A stretch of 59,840 nucleotides of DNA, from positions 1 to 59,840 of the forward strand of contig JAHCJK010000011.1 in assembly GCA_026184295.1 (NCBI GenBank). The letters run 5' to 3'. Numbering within the stretch: the first letter of the stretch is position 1; every line of letters starts with the position of its first letter. Positions 1 to 9,098 of this stretch are shown piece after piece. The notes under the pieces were generated by a model. The model saw only the letters and a program-made list of their open reading frames with translations. It was not told the origin of the DNA and made no database searches. The DNA comes from Planctomycetota bacterium (GTDB lineage Bacteria; Planctomycetota; SZUA-567; H5-PLA8). A program made the translations under genes and the position numbers.

Positions 1-1503
1 TCCGCCGCCGTGATGGAGCGAAACCCACGTTGCGCCGCCGACGGCGTTGATCATCGCGTTGAGATAAACCCAATCGGCGATGGCATCCGAGCCGTCTTTC
101 ATCGCTTCGGTTTCGCGGTTGGGCGAGGCGACCGAGCCGCAGTCGAGATGATCGCGTCCGATGACGATCGGTGCTTTGAGCGTGCCGTCGGCGACCATTT
201 CGTTTAATTTGAGTCCGGCTTTGGCGCGTTCGCCGTAGCCGAGCCAGCAGACGCGCGCGGGCAGGCCCTGAAAGGCCACGCGTTCGCGCGCGAGCTTGAT
301 CCAGCGGCAGAGCGCTTTGTTTTTGGGAAAGAGTTCGAGCACCAGCGCGTCGGTGAGCGCGATGTCGCGCGCGTCGCCGCTCAGCGCGACCCAGCGGAAG
401 GGCCCGCGCCCTTCGCAGAAGAGCGGTCGGATGTATTCGGGCACGAAGCCCGGAATGCGGAAGGCCTGCGCGTGCGTCAGCCCGCCGCTGGCCGCCACCT
501 GCCCGCGGATGTTGTTGCCGTAGTCGAACGTCACCGCGCCGCGCTTCTGGAAGGCGAGCATCGCCTTCAGGTGCGCCGTCATGCTCGCGAAGGACCGCTT
601 CCGGTAGCGCTCGGGCTGCTTCGCGCGCAGCTTCGCGGCCGCTTCCACGGTCAGGCCGGCGGGGATGTAACCGTTCAGTTCGTCGTGCGCGCCGGTCTGG
701 TCGGTGACGACGTCGGGCTTGAAACCGCGCCGGAAGAGTTCCGGGAGCAGCGTGGCCGCGTTGCCGATCAGGCCGACGGAAAGCGCCATGCGGCGGCGGC
801 GCGCGTCCTCGCACCAGGCCCGCGCTTCCTCGGGGGAGGAGGTCGCGCGCTGAAGGTAGCGGGTCTGCAGGCGTTTCTCGATGCGCGTGGGATCGGCTTC
901 GACGCACAGCGCCGCGCCGCCGTTCATGGTCACGGCCAGCGGCTGCGCGCCGCCCATGCCCCCCAGGCCCGCGGTCAGGACGATGCGCCCGGCCAGCGAG
1001 CCGCGGAAGTGCTTCCTGGCAAGCGACGCTAGGGTCTCGTACGTGCCCTGGATAATGCCCTGCGAACCGATGTACGCCCACGAGCCCGCGGTCATCTGCC
1101 CGTACATCGTCAGGCCGGCGGCCTCGAGTTCGCGGAAGTGTTCCCAGGTGGCCCAGCGTCCGACCAGGTTCGAGTTCGCGATCAGCACGCGCGGCGCGCG
1201 AACGCTGGTGCGGAAGACGCCGACGGGTTTGCCGGACTGGACAAGCAGGGTCTCGTCGTCGCCGAGCGCGCGCAGGCTGCCGATGCACGCGTCGTAGCAG
1301 GCCCACGACCGCGCGGCGCGCCCGATGCCGCCGTAGACGACCAGGTCTTCCGGGCGTTCGGCGACGGCGGGATCGAGGTTGTTGTTGAGCATGCGCAGGG
1401 CGGCTTCCTGACGCCAGCCCTTGCACGACCGCTTCGGCCCCGTGGGCGCGCGGCCGAACTCCTTCCTATAGCGTCTGCTCACCGGCCCGATCGGCGCGCC
1501 CAT
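1..1503 (-). CDS. hutU: Urocanate hydratase (urocanase), C-terminus cut by window edge
   Basis: Converts urocanate to imidazolonepropionate in histidine degradation, in the cytoplasm, with tightly bound NAD+. The frame is open from an ATG at 1503 down to base 1, giving 501 residues without a stop. Urocanases are usually about 550 residues, so roughly the last 50 lie outside the window. Family landmarks are visible: [10 protein letters not shown] near residue 60, [30 protein letters not shown], the Gly-rich NAD segment [13 protein letters not shown], and SLHHGGG at the cut end. It is divergent from the MFS transporter at 1605, with about 100 bp between the starts. No other hut gene is in the window, so the rest of the pathway would lie to the left or elsewhere. 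The assignment is secure. Confidence 0.95.
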   Translation of the reverse strand, partial: MGAPIGPVSRRYRKEFGRAPTGPKRSCKGWRQEAALRMLNNNLDPAVAERPEDLVVYGGIGRAARSWACYDACIGSLRALGDDETLLVQSGKPVGVFRTSVRAPRVLIANSNLVGRWATWEHFRELEAAGLTMYGQMTAGSWAYIGSQGIIQGTYETLASLARKHFRGSLAGRIVLTAGLGGMGGAQPLAVTMNGGAALCVEADPTRIEKRLQTRYLQRATSSPEEARAWCEDARRRRMALSVGLIGNAATLLPELFRRGFKPDVVTDQTGAHDELNGYIPAGLTVEAAAKLRAKQPERYRKRSFASMTAHLKAMLAFQKRGAVTFDYGNNIRGQVAASGGLTHAQAFRIPGFVPEYIRPLFCEGRGPFRWVALSGDARDIALTDALVLELFPKNKALCRWIKLARERVAFQGLPARVCWLGYGERAKAGLKLNEMVADGTLKAPIVIGRDHLDCGSVASPNRETEAMKDGSDAIADWVYLNAMINAVGGATWVSLHHGGG

Positions 1504-1580
1504 GCGGCTGCTCCCGGTTCCCGGCGCATCCTACCGCGCGGGGGCCCGCAGCGGCAAGCCCGGCCGTTGCGCGAATGCGG

Positions 1581-1597
1581 AAAAGGGATACCCTTTT
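1581..1597. promoter_or_regulatory. Perfect 7-bp inverted repeat before the MFS start
   Basis: AAAAGGG-ATA-CCCTTTT is a perfect inverted repeat ending eight bases before the chosen MFS start codon and lying between the divergent hutU and MFS genes. It could be a dimeric-repressor operator or an mRNA hairpin at the translation start. Function is not shown by the sequence. If the upstream ATG at 1575 were used, this stretch would be coding. Confidence 0.4.
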
Positions 1598-1604
1598 TCG
1601 AACT

Positions 1605-2876
1605 ATGGAAACCAAAACGCCCGTACCGTGGCTGCGCACGCGGCTCGCGGTGCAAATGTTTTTACAGTTCGCAATCTGGGGTTCGTGGGTGCCGGTGCTC
1701 GGCAACCATCTCGCCAGCCTCAAGTTTACCGGCGAACAGATCGGCATGATGTACCTCACCGGCGCCCTGGCGGTGATGATCTCCCCGCTGATCGCGGGGC
1801 AGATCGCCGACCGGTACTTCGCGACCCAGAACTTCATGGGCGTCAGCTACCTGATCGCGGGCGCGCTCGCGTTCCACTGCGCCACGCTGCGCGAGTACCA
1901 GTCGCTCTGGTGGGCCGCGCTGGGCATGATGCTCTTCTTCGGGCCCACCCTGGCGCTGGCGAATGCGGTCTGCTTCCACCACATGGATGACCCCAGCCGC
2001 GATTTTCCGCGCGTGCGCACGCTCGGCACCATCGGCTGGATCGCCGCCGGCGGGCTGCTCAGCCTATGGATTCGCGAGGTCGATAAGCCGAGCCTGCTGG
2101 CAAGCCTGGACCTCAGCCGGCCCTATCCGTTCGGCGACGGCCTGAACCTGGCCGGCATCTTCTCGGTGCTGAACGGCCTCTACTGCTTCACCCTGCCGAA
2201 CACGCCGCCCAAAAAGAACGCGGCCGAACCGTTCCCGGCCAAGCGCATCCTGGGGATGCTCGCCGATCCCTCGTACGCGGTCTTCTGCGTCGTGGCCTTC
2301 GGCCTGCTCTTCTTCGGCGCCTTTTACTACAACATGACGGGCATCTTCCTGGAGCACGGCCTGAAGGTGAAGAAGGAAAGCGTCCCGCTGATCCAGAGCA
2401 TCGGGCAGATCATGGAGATTACGACGCTCGCGGTGCTGCCCTTCTTTCTCAAGCGCCTCGGCACGAAAAAGACCATGGCCATCGGCATCGCCGCGTGGTC
2501 GCTGCGCTTCGCCGTCTTCGCGCTGGGCGAACCGGTGGGATTGGTGGTGGCGTCGCAGGGCCTGCATGGCGTCTGCTTCGCCTTCGCCATCGTCTCCGCG
2601 ATGCTGTACGTCGAACGCATCTCGCCGCCGGACATGCGCGCCAGTTCGCAGAGTTTCCTGGCCTGGATCACGTACGGATTCGGCATGGCCATGGGGTCCA
2701 TCTTCGGCGGCAAGGTTATGCAGCATTACACCATCGCGGAAAACGTGCACGACTGGCGCGGCATCTGGTCGATCTCGGCCGGCGGCTGCCTGGCCATGCT
2801 GATCATCTTCCTGATCGCCTTCCGCGCGCGCGAAGTCAAGGCGCCCGAGCCCGCCCCGGCCGAAGCCGCGGGTTAG
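1605..2876 (+). CDS. MFS transporter, nucleoside:H+ symporter-like
   Basis: Inner-membrane secondary transporter of about 424 residues with roughly twelve hydrophobic segments. The opening, METKTPVPWLRTRLAVQMFLQF followed by WGSWVPVLG, is typical of the nucleoside H+ symporter / sugar permease branch of the major facilitator superfamily, as is GQIADRYFATQ after the second membrane segment. Substrate cannot be read from sequence; a nucleoside or sugar is the family expectation. I chose the ATG at 1605 because it places the usual family N-terminus first; an in-frame ATG at 1575 would add ten residues across a palindrome. The next gene starts 62 bp downstream with its own promoter-like sequence, so co-transcription is uncertain. 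Confidence 0.85.
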   Translation: METKTPVPWLRTRLAVQMFLQFAIWGSWVPVLGNHLASLKFTGEQIGMMYLTGALAVMISPLIAGQIADRYFATQNFMGVSYLIAGALAFHCATLREYQSLWWAALGMMLFFGPTLALANAVCFHHMDDPSRDFPRVRTLGTIGWIAAGGLLSLWIREVDKPSLLASLDLSRPYPFGDGLNLAGIFSVLNGLYCFTLPNTPPKKNAAEPFPAKRILGMLADPSYAVFCVVAFGLLFFGAFYYNMTGIFLEHGLKVKKESVPLIQSIGQIMEITTLAVLPFFLKRLGTKKTMAIGIAAWSLRFAVFALGEPVGLVVASQGLHGVCFAFAIVSAMLYVERISPPDMRASSQSFLAWITYGFGMAMGSIFGGKVMQHYTIAENVHDWRGIWSISAGGCLAMLIIFLIAFRAREVKAPEPAPAEAAG

Positions 2877-2883
2877 CGGGGAC

Positions 2884-2912
2884 TTGGCGCGGGCGCGCCG
2901 GCGTTCTATACT
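2884..2912 (+). promoter_or_regulatory. Sigma70-like promoter for the Moco-domain gene
   Basis: TTGGCG (2884-2889) and TATACT (2907-2912) are separated by 17 bases and lie 27 bases before the ATG at 2939. Match to the -35/-10 consensus is good at -10 and moderate at -35. Confidence 0.5.
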
Positions 2913-2938
2913 GGGCGCGTCCCTTCGCGAGGTCCCGC

Positions 2939-3625
2939 ATGCCGACCAAAGAAGACAAGATCGTCGCCGCGCGCATGGCGCTGATGGAACGCTTCAAGAA
3001 GCGCATGGCCGAGACGCCCGCGCTTTCGGACGGCGCGCCGATGGGCACCGGTTCGAAGAACCGCCACGGCATGCCGCAGCTCCCCCCGGGGCAGCACGAG
3101 ACCAAAGGCTGGCCGGTGCTCGACCTCGGCTGGCAGCCTGAGATCAAGACCGCCGACTGGGAACTGGTCGTGGACGGCGCGGTCGAACATCCCATGAAGC
3201 TGCGCTGGGACGATTTTCTCGCGCTCGAACAGTCCGAAGACGTGAGCGACTTCCACTGCGTCACGACGTGGTCGCGCTTCGACGTGCCGTGGAAGGGCGT
3301 GCGCTTCGCCGACCTGGCGGCCGTCGTGGCGCCCAAGGCCGACGCGACCCACGTGCTCTGCCATGCCTACGACAGCTACACGACCAACCTGCCGCTTGAG
3401 GAAGCCCTGAAGCCCGACGTTCTGCTCGTGCACACCGCCGACGGCAAGCCGCTGCCGCGCGAGCACGGCGGCCCGGTGCGCATGATCACCCCGCAGCTTT
3501 ACGCGTGGAAGGGCGCGAAGTGGATCCGCCGCATCGAGTTCCTGACGCGCGACAAGCCCGGCTACTGGGAAGTGCGCGGCTACAGCAACTCCGCCCACCC
3601 CTGGCGCGAAGACCGCTACGCCTGA
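2939..3625 (+). CDS. Sulfite oxidase-like molybdopterin-binding domain protein
   Basis: A 228-residue protein made almost entirely of one oxidoreductase molybdopterin-binding domain (sulfite oxidase/YedY/YuiH fold). The Moco-ligating cysteine is C107 in DFHCVTTWS, followed by the typical WKGVRFADL and later HGGPVRMITPQLYAWKGAKWI. No signal peptide or Tat motif is seen, so it probably acts in the cytoplasm, unlike MsrP/YedY. The natural substrate of this single-domain subgroup is not known to me. A heparinase-like gene follows after about 45 bp in the same direction. The start is the only ATG that matches the domain length. Family assignment is firm; the reaction is open. Confidence 0.85.
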   Translation: MPTKEDKIVAARMALMERFKKRMAETPALSDGAPMGTGSKNRHGMPQLPPGQHETKGWPVLDLGWQPEIKTADWELVVDGAVEHPMKLRWDDFLALEQSEDVSDFHCVTTWSRFDVPWKGVRFADLAAVVAPKADATHVLCHAYDSYTTNLPLEEALKPDVLLVHTADGKPLPREHGGPVRMITPQLYAWKGAKWIRRIEFLTRDKPGYWEVRGYSNSAHPWREDRYA

Positions 3626-3669
3626 CGAACGATCCGCGCGACCGCGTCCATCCCGCTCCTGGAGCCCGC

Positions 3670-5940
3670 TTGAAGATTCAACTTACGAAAGGCCACCCGC
3701 GGCTCTTCTTGACGCCGCGCGAACTGCCGCGCTTCAAGGCCCGCGCGAAAGGTCCGTTGAAGGCCTACCGCAGGATGCTGCTCGAGAAGCTCGAACCGTT
3801 TACCGTCTCGCAGAAGGAACTGCGCGACCACGTGAGTTCGATGCCCGAATACGTCGCGCTGGCGCTCGGGCAGGCCTGGCGGCTGACGGGCGACGAACGC
3901 TACGCGCGCGCGGGGCACTGGCTGCTGCAGTCGCTGCATTTCACCGCCGAAGTCCATCCCTCCGGGTACGACACCTGGGGCCTGGCCGCCGAGGCCGCCG
4001 CGCTGCTTTACGACTGGATGCACGATTACTGGAAGCGCGCGTGCCTGGAAGAGACCGCCGCGCGCGCGGTGCTCTTCTGCGCGCGCAGGGCCCTCGAAGA
4101 GACGCTGCGCTTCTACATCGTGGACGACTGGCACAATTACAGCCTGGGCCTCCAGACCGGCGCGCTGGCCGGGGCGCTCGCCGTGGGGCTCGATCATCCG
4201 CGCCTGGAAGACGGCACGCTGCTGCGCAAGCTGCACGCGCTGCACTTTACCGGGCTGTGGTGCGACGAATTCTTCATCCAGGACGCGTACCATCCGCCGC
4301 CGACCGTGCGCTGCCTCGACGCCGCGCTCCGTTCGGGCGGGAACGCCGGCTTTGCCGCCCACGCCGAAGCCACCGGCGCGTACCACAGCGTGGACGGCTG
4401 GGAACTGGCGCGGATCGCGTCCTACTGGGACTCGGCCGCGCCGGGCGCGCACGGCGCGGGTCTGCTCTGGCCGGAACTCGACCGGCTGGGCGAGGCGCTG
4501 CTGCGCTTCACGCGGCCCGACGGGCGCAACCTGGTGCTCGGCGACGCCACGCCGTATGCCTCGATCCGCGCTACGCGCACCGCCAACATCATGCTGCACC
4601 TGCACGCGCGCAAACCCAACCCGGTCTTCGCCGCGTACGTGCGCGCGACGGGGCACATGGCCGAAGGCCCCTTCCCCACGCACCTGCTGCTGCGCGCGCA
4701 GAAGGACAGCACGCCCGTGGCCCGCGAACGCGAGACCTTCGGCAGCCGGCAGATGAAGGCCTGGCCCACCGCCGCGCTGCTCGATCCCGTGGCGGTCCTG
4801 CGGTCCTCCTGGGAACCCGACGCGACGCTGGTGGCCTTCCGCTGCGGGCGGCACGGCGGCTGGCACAACCATCTCGACCACAATTCGTTTACGATCTTCC
4901 GCGGCGGAGCCCTGGCGATCGACGCGGGCGCGATCGACTACCGTTCGCCGCACCGGCCCGAATACGCCATGCGCACCCTGGCGCACAACGTCATCCTGGT
5001 GCGCGACCCGGCCGAGAAGCGCTGGCTCGGCAAGCTGGCCGAACCCACCGGCAACGACGGCGGGCAGCGCCTGGTCACCGTCGGCTACGCGCCGCCGAAC
5101 CCGGTCACGGGCGCGCCGCATCCGATCCTGAGCGAAGAACGGCGCGAGGCCTTCGCGGACGAGTTCGAGATGGGCCGCTACCTGGCGTTCGAGCCCGGCG
5201 CGAAGGCCGACTACCTGGCCGGCGACGCGACGCGCGCGTACACGTACCCGTGGTCGGGGCTCGGCGACAACCCATCGCGCCGCGTCGAAGAGGCCGTGCG
5301 GCAGCTCGTCTTCCTCAAGCCGGACCTCGTGGTCGTCTTCGACCGCGTCGAGGCCACGCGCGCGCACTTCGAAAAGACCTGGCTGCTGCATACGATGAAC
5401 GCGCCGCTCGTCTGCGAGAAAAAGAAGCGCCGCAAGGCCGCGGCCGGCCTGCGCGCGCTGCCCGCGGACGCGGCGTACGAGTTCAAGCACGAAGAGGGCC
5501 GGCTGACGGTCTGGCCGCTGCTGCCGGCGGCGCGGAGCGTGCGGTCGGTCGGTGGGAAAGGCTACGAAAGCTGGGTCGATCATCCCGCGGACGGAAGCAA
5601 GGGATGCAATTACCCCTCGCCCGAACGGAGCCGCGAGGCCGGCGCGTGGCGTCTGGAAGTCCGTCCCGAACGCAAGGCCCTGCGCGACTGCTTCCTGACC
5701 GTGCTTCACGCCGGCCTGGCCAAGGACCGCCCCGCGCGCGAAGTCGTCCGCTGCGCCGCGCACCTGGAAGGGGACGTGGCCGCGCTGAGCATCTTCCGCT
5801 ACGCACGCCGCGCCTGGATGCCGTGGGCGAGCGTGCGCTTTCGCACGCAGGGACCCGTGGAGGTGGAATACTGCTTCCAGGGCGAAGAGGCCCGCTATGC
5901 CTCGCCCGCTCCGGAACGCGTGCCGCAGGCGCGCGGATAA
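3670..5940 (+). CDS. Heparinase II/III family protein, TTG start
   Basis: About 756 residues, resembling heparinase II/III-like polysaccharide lyases: an alpha-helical (alpha/alpha toroid) N-terminal half with HPRLFLTPRELPRFKARAKG at the start, then a beta-sandwich half. The heparinase II/III signature lies near residues 395-420 (GGWHNHLDHNSF, then GALAIDAGAIDY) with AHNVILV soon after; these His residues and the helical-domain Tyr/His residues are the usual catalytic region. No clear signal peptide, which is odd for a polysaccharide lyase and suggests intracellular or non-classical location. The start is TTG at 3670: GGAG lies five bases upstream and the family N-terminus begins right there. 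Substrate is probably an acidic glycan, by family only. Confidence 0.82.
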   Translation: MKIQLTKGHPRLFLTPRELPRFKARAKGPLKAYRRMLLEKLEPFTVSQKELRDHVSSMPEYVALALGQAWRLTGDERYARAGHWLLQSLHFTAEVHPSGYDTWGLAAEAAALLYDWMHDYWKRACLEETAARAVLFCARRALEETLRFYIVDDWHNYSLGLQTGALAGALAVGLDHPRLEDGTLLRKLHALHFTGLWCDEFFIQDAYHPPPTVRCLDAALRSGGNAGFAAHAEATGAYHSVDGWELARIASYWDSAAPGAHGAGLLWPELDRLGEALLRFTRPDGRNLVLGDATPYASIRATRTANIMLHLHARKPNPVFAAYVRATGHMAEGPFPTHLLLRAQKDSTPVARERETFGSRQMKAWPTAALLDPVAVLRSSWEPDATLVAFRCGRHGGWHNHLDHNSFTIFRGGALAIDAGAIDYRSPHRPEYAMRTLAHNVILVRDPAEKRWLGKLAEPTGNDGGQRLVTVGYAPPNPVTGAPHPILSEERREAFADEFEMGRYLAFEPGAKADYLAGDATRAYTYPWSGLGDNPSRRVEEAVRQLVFLKPDLVVVFDRVEATRAHFEKTWLLHTMNAPLVCEKKKRRKAAAGLRALPADAAYEFKHEEGRLTVWPLLPAARSVRSVGGKGYESWVDHPADGSKGCNYPSPERSREAGAWRLEVRPERKALRDCFLTVLHAGLAKDRPAREVVRCAAHLEGDVAALSIFRYARRAWMPWASVRFRTQGPVEVEYCFQGEEARYASPAPERVPQARG

Positions 5941-6019
5941 ACGTATTTAAATCGCGCCAACAACCGGGACCGCTGCGGCGTATGTAAACCAGGAAGGCCG
6001 GCCCGGAGGCTTGAGGCGC

Positions 6020-7051
6020 ATGCGGATCTTGCTGGTGGTGGCCGGTCTGCTGGCAAGCGCGCGCATGGCGGCCGCCGCCGAGGCGCCCGAACCGAAGCAA
6101 CCTCCGCCGCAAAACGAAAAGGTCACGCTGGCCGCGTACCTGGGCGACAAGGACGCGGGGCTTTCCTTCACCATCGACGACGGCTTCGCGGGCGCGACGG
6201 AAGAGTTCGTGAAGGTCATCGAGCCCACCGGCTTTAAAGTTACCTGGTTCATCAACCCCGGCACGATCGACGGGCCGGTCAAGAACCGCACGCCCTGGGC
6301 GCGCTGGCGGGAACGCTTCGCCGCGGGCGACGAGATCGGCAACCACGGCATGACGCACGCGCTGATGACGGAGATGAAGCTCAAGGACGAGCAGGCCCAC
6401 AAGGACGCGGACGGAAAACCCACCTACAAACTGCTCGACGAGGAGATCAACGGCGCCTGCGACCTCATCAAGAAGGAGATCGGAAAACCGCCCTTTTCGT
6501 ACGCCGCCGCCAACGGATTGGTGGACGACGAGATCAAGAAGATGATCGCGGCAAGGCATCCGGCCTTCGCGTCCTCGCGGCGGCTGTACGGCGGCGATGC
6601 CTGGAGCCTGGCCAAGGCCAACGCCTGGCTGGACGGAACCATCAAGAAGAAGGACTGGATGGTCGCGATGCTGCACAGCTACACGAAGGGTTACGCGGCC
6701 TTCAAGCAGCCGGCGGACTTCGACGCGCATCTGGCGTACGTGACGTCCAAGGCCGGGGAAGTGTGGGTCGCGCCGTTCGGCACGATCGCGAAATACCGCC
6801 TGCTGCGCGAAGGCACCCAGGTGGTCGTGAAGCCGGTGGAGCACGGCGTCGAGATCGCTCTCGCGACGAAACTCGACACGGGCGTGTACGACCAGCCGCT
6901 GACGCTGGTGATTCACGAGCCCGGCGTGAAGGAAGCGAAAGCCGTGCGGGAGGGCGCGGAGAAACCGCTGCCCGTACTGGTAAGGAAGGATGCCGTGCTG
7001 GTGGATGCGCTGCCCGGCCCGGGCAAGATCACCGTCACCTGGTCGAAGTGA
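6020..7051 (+). CDS. Secreted polysaccharide deacetylase-like protein
   Basis: 343 residues with an N-terminal signal peptide (MRILLVVAGLLASARMAAAA, cleavage near 21). The NodB-homology fold is visible: FTIDDG at residues 50-55 supplies the catalytic and metal-binding Asp pair D53-D54, and NHGMTH supplies the metal-binding H109 and H113. It should act outside the cytoplasm on an N- or O-acetylated glycan; the substrate is unknown. After about residue 270 the protein leaves the NodB core and ends in a short beta-rich segment. ATG at 6020 is preferred over the TTG at 6011, because GGAGG at 6005-6009 sits ten bases before it. The gene faces a hairpin at 7055-7083. Confidence 0.85.
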   Translation: MRILLVVAGLLASARMAAAAEAPEPKQPPPQNEKVTLAAYLGDKDAGLSFTIDDGFAGATEEFVKVIEPTGFKVTWFINPGTIDGPVKNRTPWARWRERFAAGDEIGNHGMTHALMTEMKLKDEQAHKDADGKPTYKLLDEEINGACDLIKKEIGKPPFSYAAANGLVDDEIKKMIAARHPAFASSRRLYGGDAWSLAKANAWLDGTIKKKDWMVAMLHSYTKGYAAFKQPADFDAHLAYVTSKAGEVWVAPFGTIAKYRLLREGTQVVVKPVEHGVEIALATKLDTGVYDQPLTLVIHEPGVKEAKAVREGAEKPLPVLVRKDAVLVDALPGPGKITVTWSK

Positions 7052-7054
7052 GCG

Positions 7055-7083
7055 CCTCCCGGGCCCAAGGCGAGCCCGGGAGG
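7055..7083. terminator. Hairpin between convergent genes
   Basis: CCTCCCGGGC (7055-7064) and GCCCGGGAGG (7074-7083) form a perfect 10-bp stem with a 9-base loop. It lies between the stop of the deacetylase gene and the stop of the nucleoside hydrolase gene, so it can serve both strands. There is no U-tract, so it may need Rho or act mainly as an mRNA 3' end stabiliser. Confidence 0.6.
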
Positions 7084-7096
7084 ACGCCCGCCTGCG

Positions 7097-8005
7097 TTAC
7101 TTGCCGCTCACGGTCCCGAAGTAGTGTTCGAAGAACGCTTCCGGATTCACGTCCACGGCGATGCGGTGCGGCTTGGGGTCGGCCTTGGGGTTCCAGTGCG
7201 TCTGGCCCTTCACGCGGCTGCTGAGCAATTCCACGTCCACCTGGCCGTCCTGGTACTCGCAGAGGTCGGGCTTGAAGATCACGGTCGCGGCGAGCGGGTC
7301 GTGGAAGGTCACCTGCTTGCGGTGCGAGGCCCAGACTTCGGTCATCGCGGCGACGACGCCCAGCGGTCCGCCGATCTCGCGGAAGCGCTTGATGCAGGCG
7401 TCGGCCTCCATGCGGCACTTGCAGGTCACTTCCAGTCCGATGGAGGTGTGTTCCGGCGCGGGGGCCTTGTAGGTCAGCGCGGTGGCGATCGGGTCGCAGA
7501 GCGCGTTCCATTCGAGCGGGCCGACGCCGGCGAGGCGGTTGGTGAAGACGCCGCACATCAGCACGAGCCGCTTGAGCAGCTTGGGGGCCTCGGGGTCGAG
7601 CGCGAAGAGCGCGCCGAGGTTGGTCATGGGGCCGATGGCGAGCAGCGTGATCTCGCCCGGGCGCTTGTGGATCTGTTCGCGCAGGAAGTTCACCGCCGTG
7701 TAGTTCTTGAATTCTTCGGGCGCGCGGTGATCGAACTTCGGCAGCACCGCCGCCTGCGCGCAGCCCGGCTGGACGATGCCGAGCATCATGCCCTGGTCGA
7801 TGCCCGAATGGATGGGGATGTCGCGGCGCCCGCCGGCCCGGCAGACCGCGTCCGCCAGCGCGGCGCGCTCGCGCGGCATCCCGCTCACCGTCGTCACGCC
7901 CAGCAGATCGCACTTCGGCTGTTTGAGCAGGTACGCGAGGCAGACCGCATCGTCGATGTCGCTGCCGATGTCGGTATCGAGAATCACGGGAACTTGGTCG
8001 GACAT
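7097..8005 (-). CDS. Inosine-uridine preferring nucleoside hydrolase family protein
   Basis: 302-residue N-ribohydrolase-like protein. The calcium and ribose binding signature DTDIGSDIDDA (residues 10-20) is intact and near the N-terminus, as in IU-nucleoside hydrolases; ITLLAIGPMTNLG and a later WNALCDPIA segment fit the fold. It likely splits a nucleoside or related N-glycoside into ribose and base. No signal peptide, so it is cytoplasmic. The ATG at 8005 has AGGAG nine bases upstream. It sits 77 bp downstream of a PhyH gene on the same strand, and both are divergent from an AraC regulator, suggesting one inducible catabolic unit. Actual substrate is not determined. Confidence 0.88.
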   Translation of the reverse strand: MSDQVPVILDTDIGSDIDDAVCLAYLLKQPKCDLLGVTTVSGMPRERAALADAVCRAGGRRDIPIHSGIDQGMMLGIVQPGCAQAAVLPKFDHRAPEEFKNYTAVNFLREQIHKRPGEITLLAIGPMTNLGALFALDPEAPKLLKRLVLMCGVFTNRLAGVGPLEWNALCDPIATALTYKAPAPEHTSIGLEVTCKCRMEADACIKRFREIGGPLGVVAAMTEVWASHRKQVTFHDPLAATVIFKPDLCEYQDGQVDVELLSSRVKGQTHWNPKADPKPHRIAVDVNPEAFFEHYFGTVSGK

Positions 8006-8082
8006 TTTTAATCGCTCCTGGGCCGGGGCCCGAAAGGGAAAAGGTCGGACGGGGCCTTGTTCGCCCTCCCCGTCCGCTGCCG

Positions 8083-8937
8083 TCACACCGCCACTGCTTC
8101 CTTGTTCCAGCGCATCGCGTACTCGCCGATCTGGCGGTACATGTTGCCGTACGGCTGGCCGAACTCGTTCTCGCGCCCGCGGAACTTGGGCAGCGTCAGC
8201 TTCATGTTCTCGCAGCGCACCTGGCCGCGGTTTTCGCCGCGCACCTGGAATCCGGTGTCCACCCACACGTGGTCGGCGAGTTGGTAGGCGTCGTCGGCGC
8301 GGTACTGAAAGACCACGCCGCGCCGCGGTCCGCCCGACCGGTTGGGCGGCGAACCGTGCAGCGTGTACGCGTGGTGAAGGCTGATGCCGCCGGCCTTGGC
8401 CATCAGCGGCACCACCAGGTCCGGGTGGTCTTCCCAATGGTTCGATTCCATGCACATGCCGGCGAAGTACCCGTCCCGGATGTGGTTCAGCAGGCCGCGC
8501 TTGTGGCTGCCCTTCACGGCGTACATGCCGCCGTTCTCGGGCGTGGCGTCGTCGAGCATCACCATCACGGCGATCAGGTCGGTGTTGGTGTGCGGGAAGT
8601 ACGCGAAGTCCTGGTGCCAGCCGAAGGCGCCCGCGCCCTTTTTGGGCGGCTTGGTGGCCAGCTTCGAATGCTGCAACTGGATGTCCGGGCCGATCAGCTT
8701 CGCCAGGCGTTCGACGATGCCGGCGTGCCGGGCGAGATCGCGAAAGGCCTCGTGCTTCGCGGTGATCTCCAGAAAGTGCACGCAGCGGTCTTCGGCGCCG
8801 CGGTCCTTCAGGCCGCGGATCACGGCCGGATCGTCGGCCGCTTCGCGCATCCGCTGCAGCTCCGCAGAGCTCAGCACGTCGTCGATGACCAGGTAGCCGT
8901 CTTCCCAGAACCGCGCTACTTCGTTCTCCGATAGCAT
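8083..8937 (-). CDS. Phytanoyl-CoA dioxygenase (PhyH) family Fe(II)/2-oxoglutarate oxygenase
   Basis: 284 residues, the usual length. The iron-binding facial triad is complete: H108 and D110 in WHQDF, and distal H194 in TLHGSPPNRS, where R200 is the expected 2-oxoglutarate-binding arginine. PENGGMYAVKGSHK is the usual double-stranded beta-helix segment. Bacterial members hydroxylate many small molecules; substrate cannot be assigned. It is the first gene of a probable two-gene unit with the nucleoside hydrolase and diverges from an AraC-family regulator 161 bp away. This arrangement, sugar-sensing type regulator plus oxygenase, is common in Planctomycetota, but a specific pathway is only inference. 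Confidence 0.88.
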   Translation of the reverse strand: MLSENEVARFWEDGYLVIDDVLSSAELQRMREAADDPAVIRGLKDRGAEDRCVHFLEITAKHEAFRDLARHAGIVERLAKLIGPDIQLQHSKLATKPPKKGAGAFGWHQDFAYFPHTNTDLIAVMVMLDDATPENGGMYAVKGSHKRGLLNHIRDGYFAGMCMESNHWEDHPDLVVPLMAKAGGISLHHAYTLHGSPPNRSGGPRRGVVFQYRADDAYQLADHVWVDTGFQVRGENRGQVRCENMKLTLPKFRGRENEFGQPYGNMYRQIGEYAMRWNKEAVAV

Positions 8938-9027
8938 GATCCTATGCTCCGCTCAGGGGTGGTTTGAATCTCGTGCCGCGCTTCAAGGGATATATACGCC
9001 ACGAAACGCCGCCGACCTAGAGACGGA

Positions 9028-9056
9028 TTGACGGAGTTATAGCACTATTTTATGAT
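9028..9056 (+). promoter_or_regulatory. Sigma70-like promoter for the AraC regulator
   Basis: TTGACG (9028-9033) and TATGAT (9051-9056) with exactly 17 bases between, 42 bases before the ATG at 9099. Close to consensus on both hexamers. AGGAGG lies just before the start codon. Confidence 0.65.
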
Positions 9057-9098
9057 TAGCGCCGCGCACGATGGTGCAACGCGCCAGGAGGTCCCCGC

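Noticed and set aside
3616..5763. Long open frame on the minus strand (715 codons) opposite the heparinase gene
   Set aside because: Arg/Gly/Ala/Val-rich composition, no family motif, and it is antisense to a gene with clear motifs. Such shadows are expected at this GC content.
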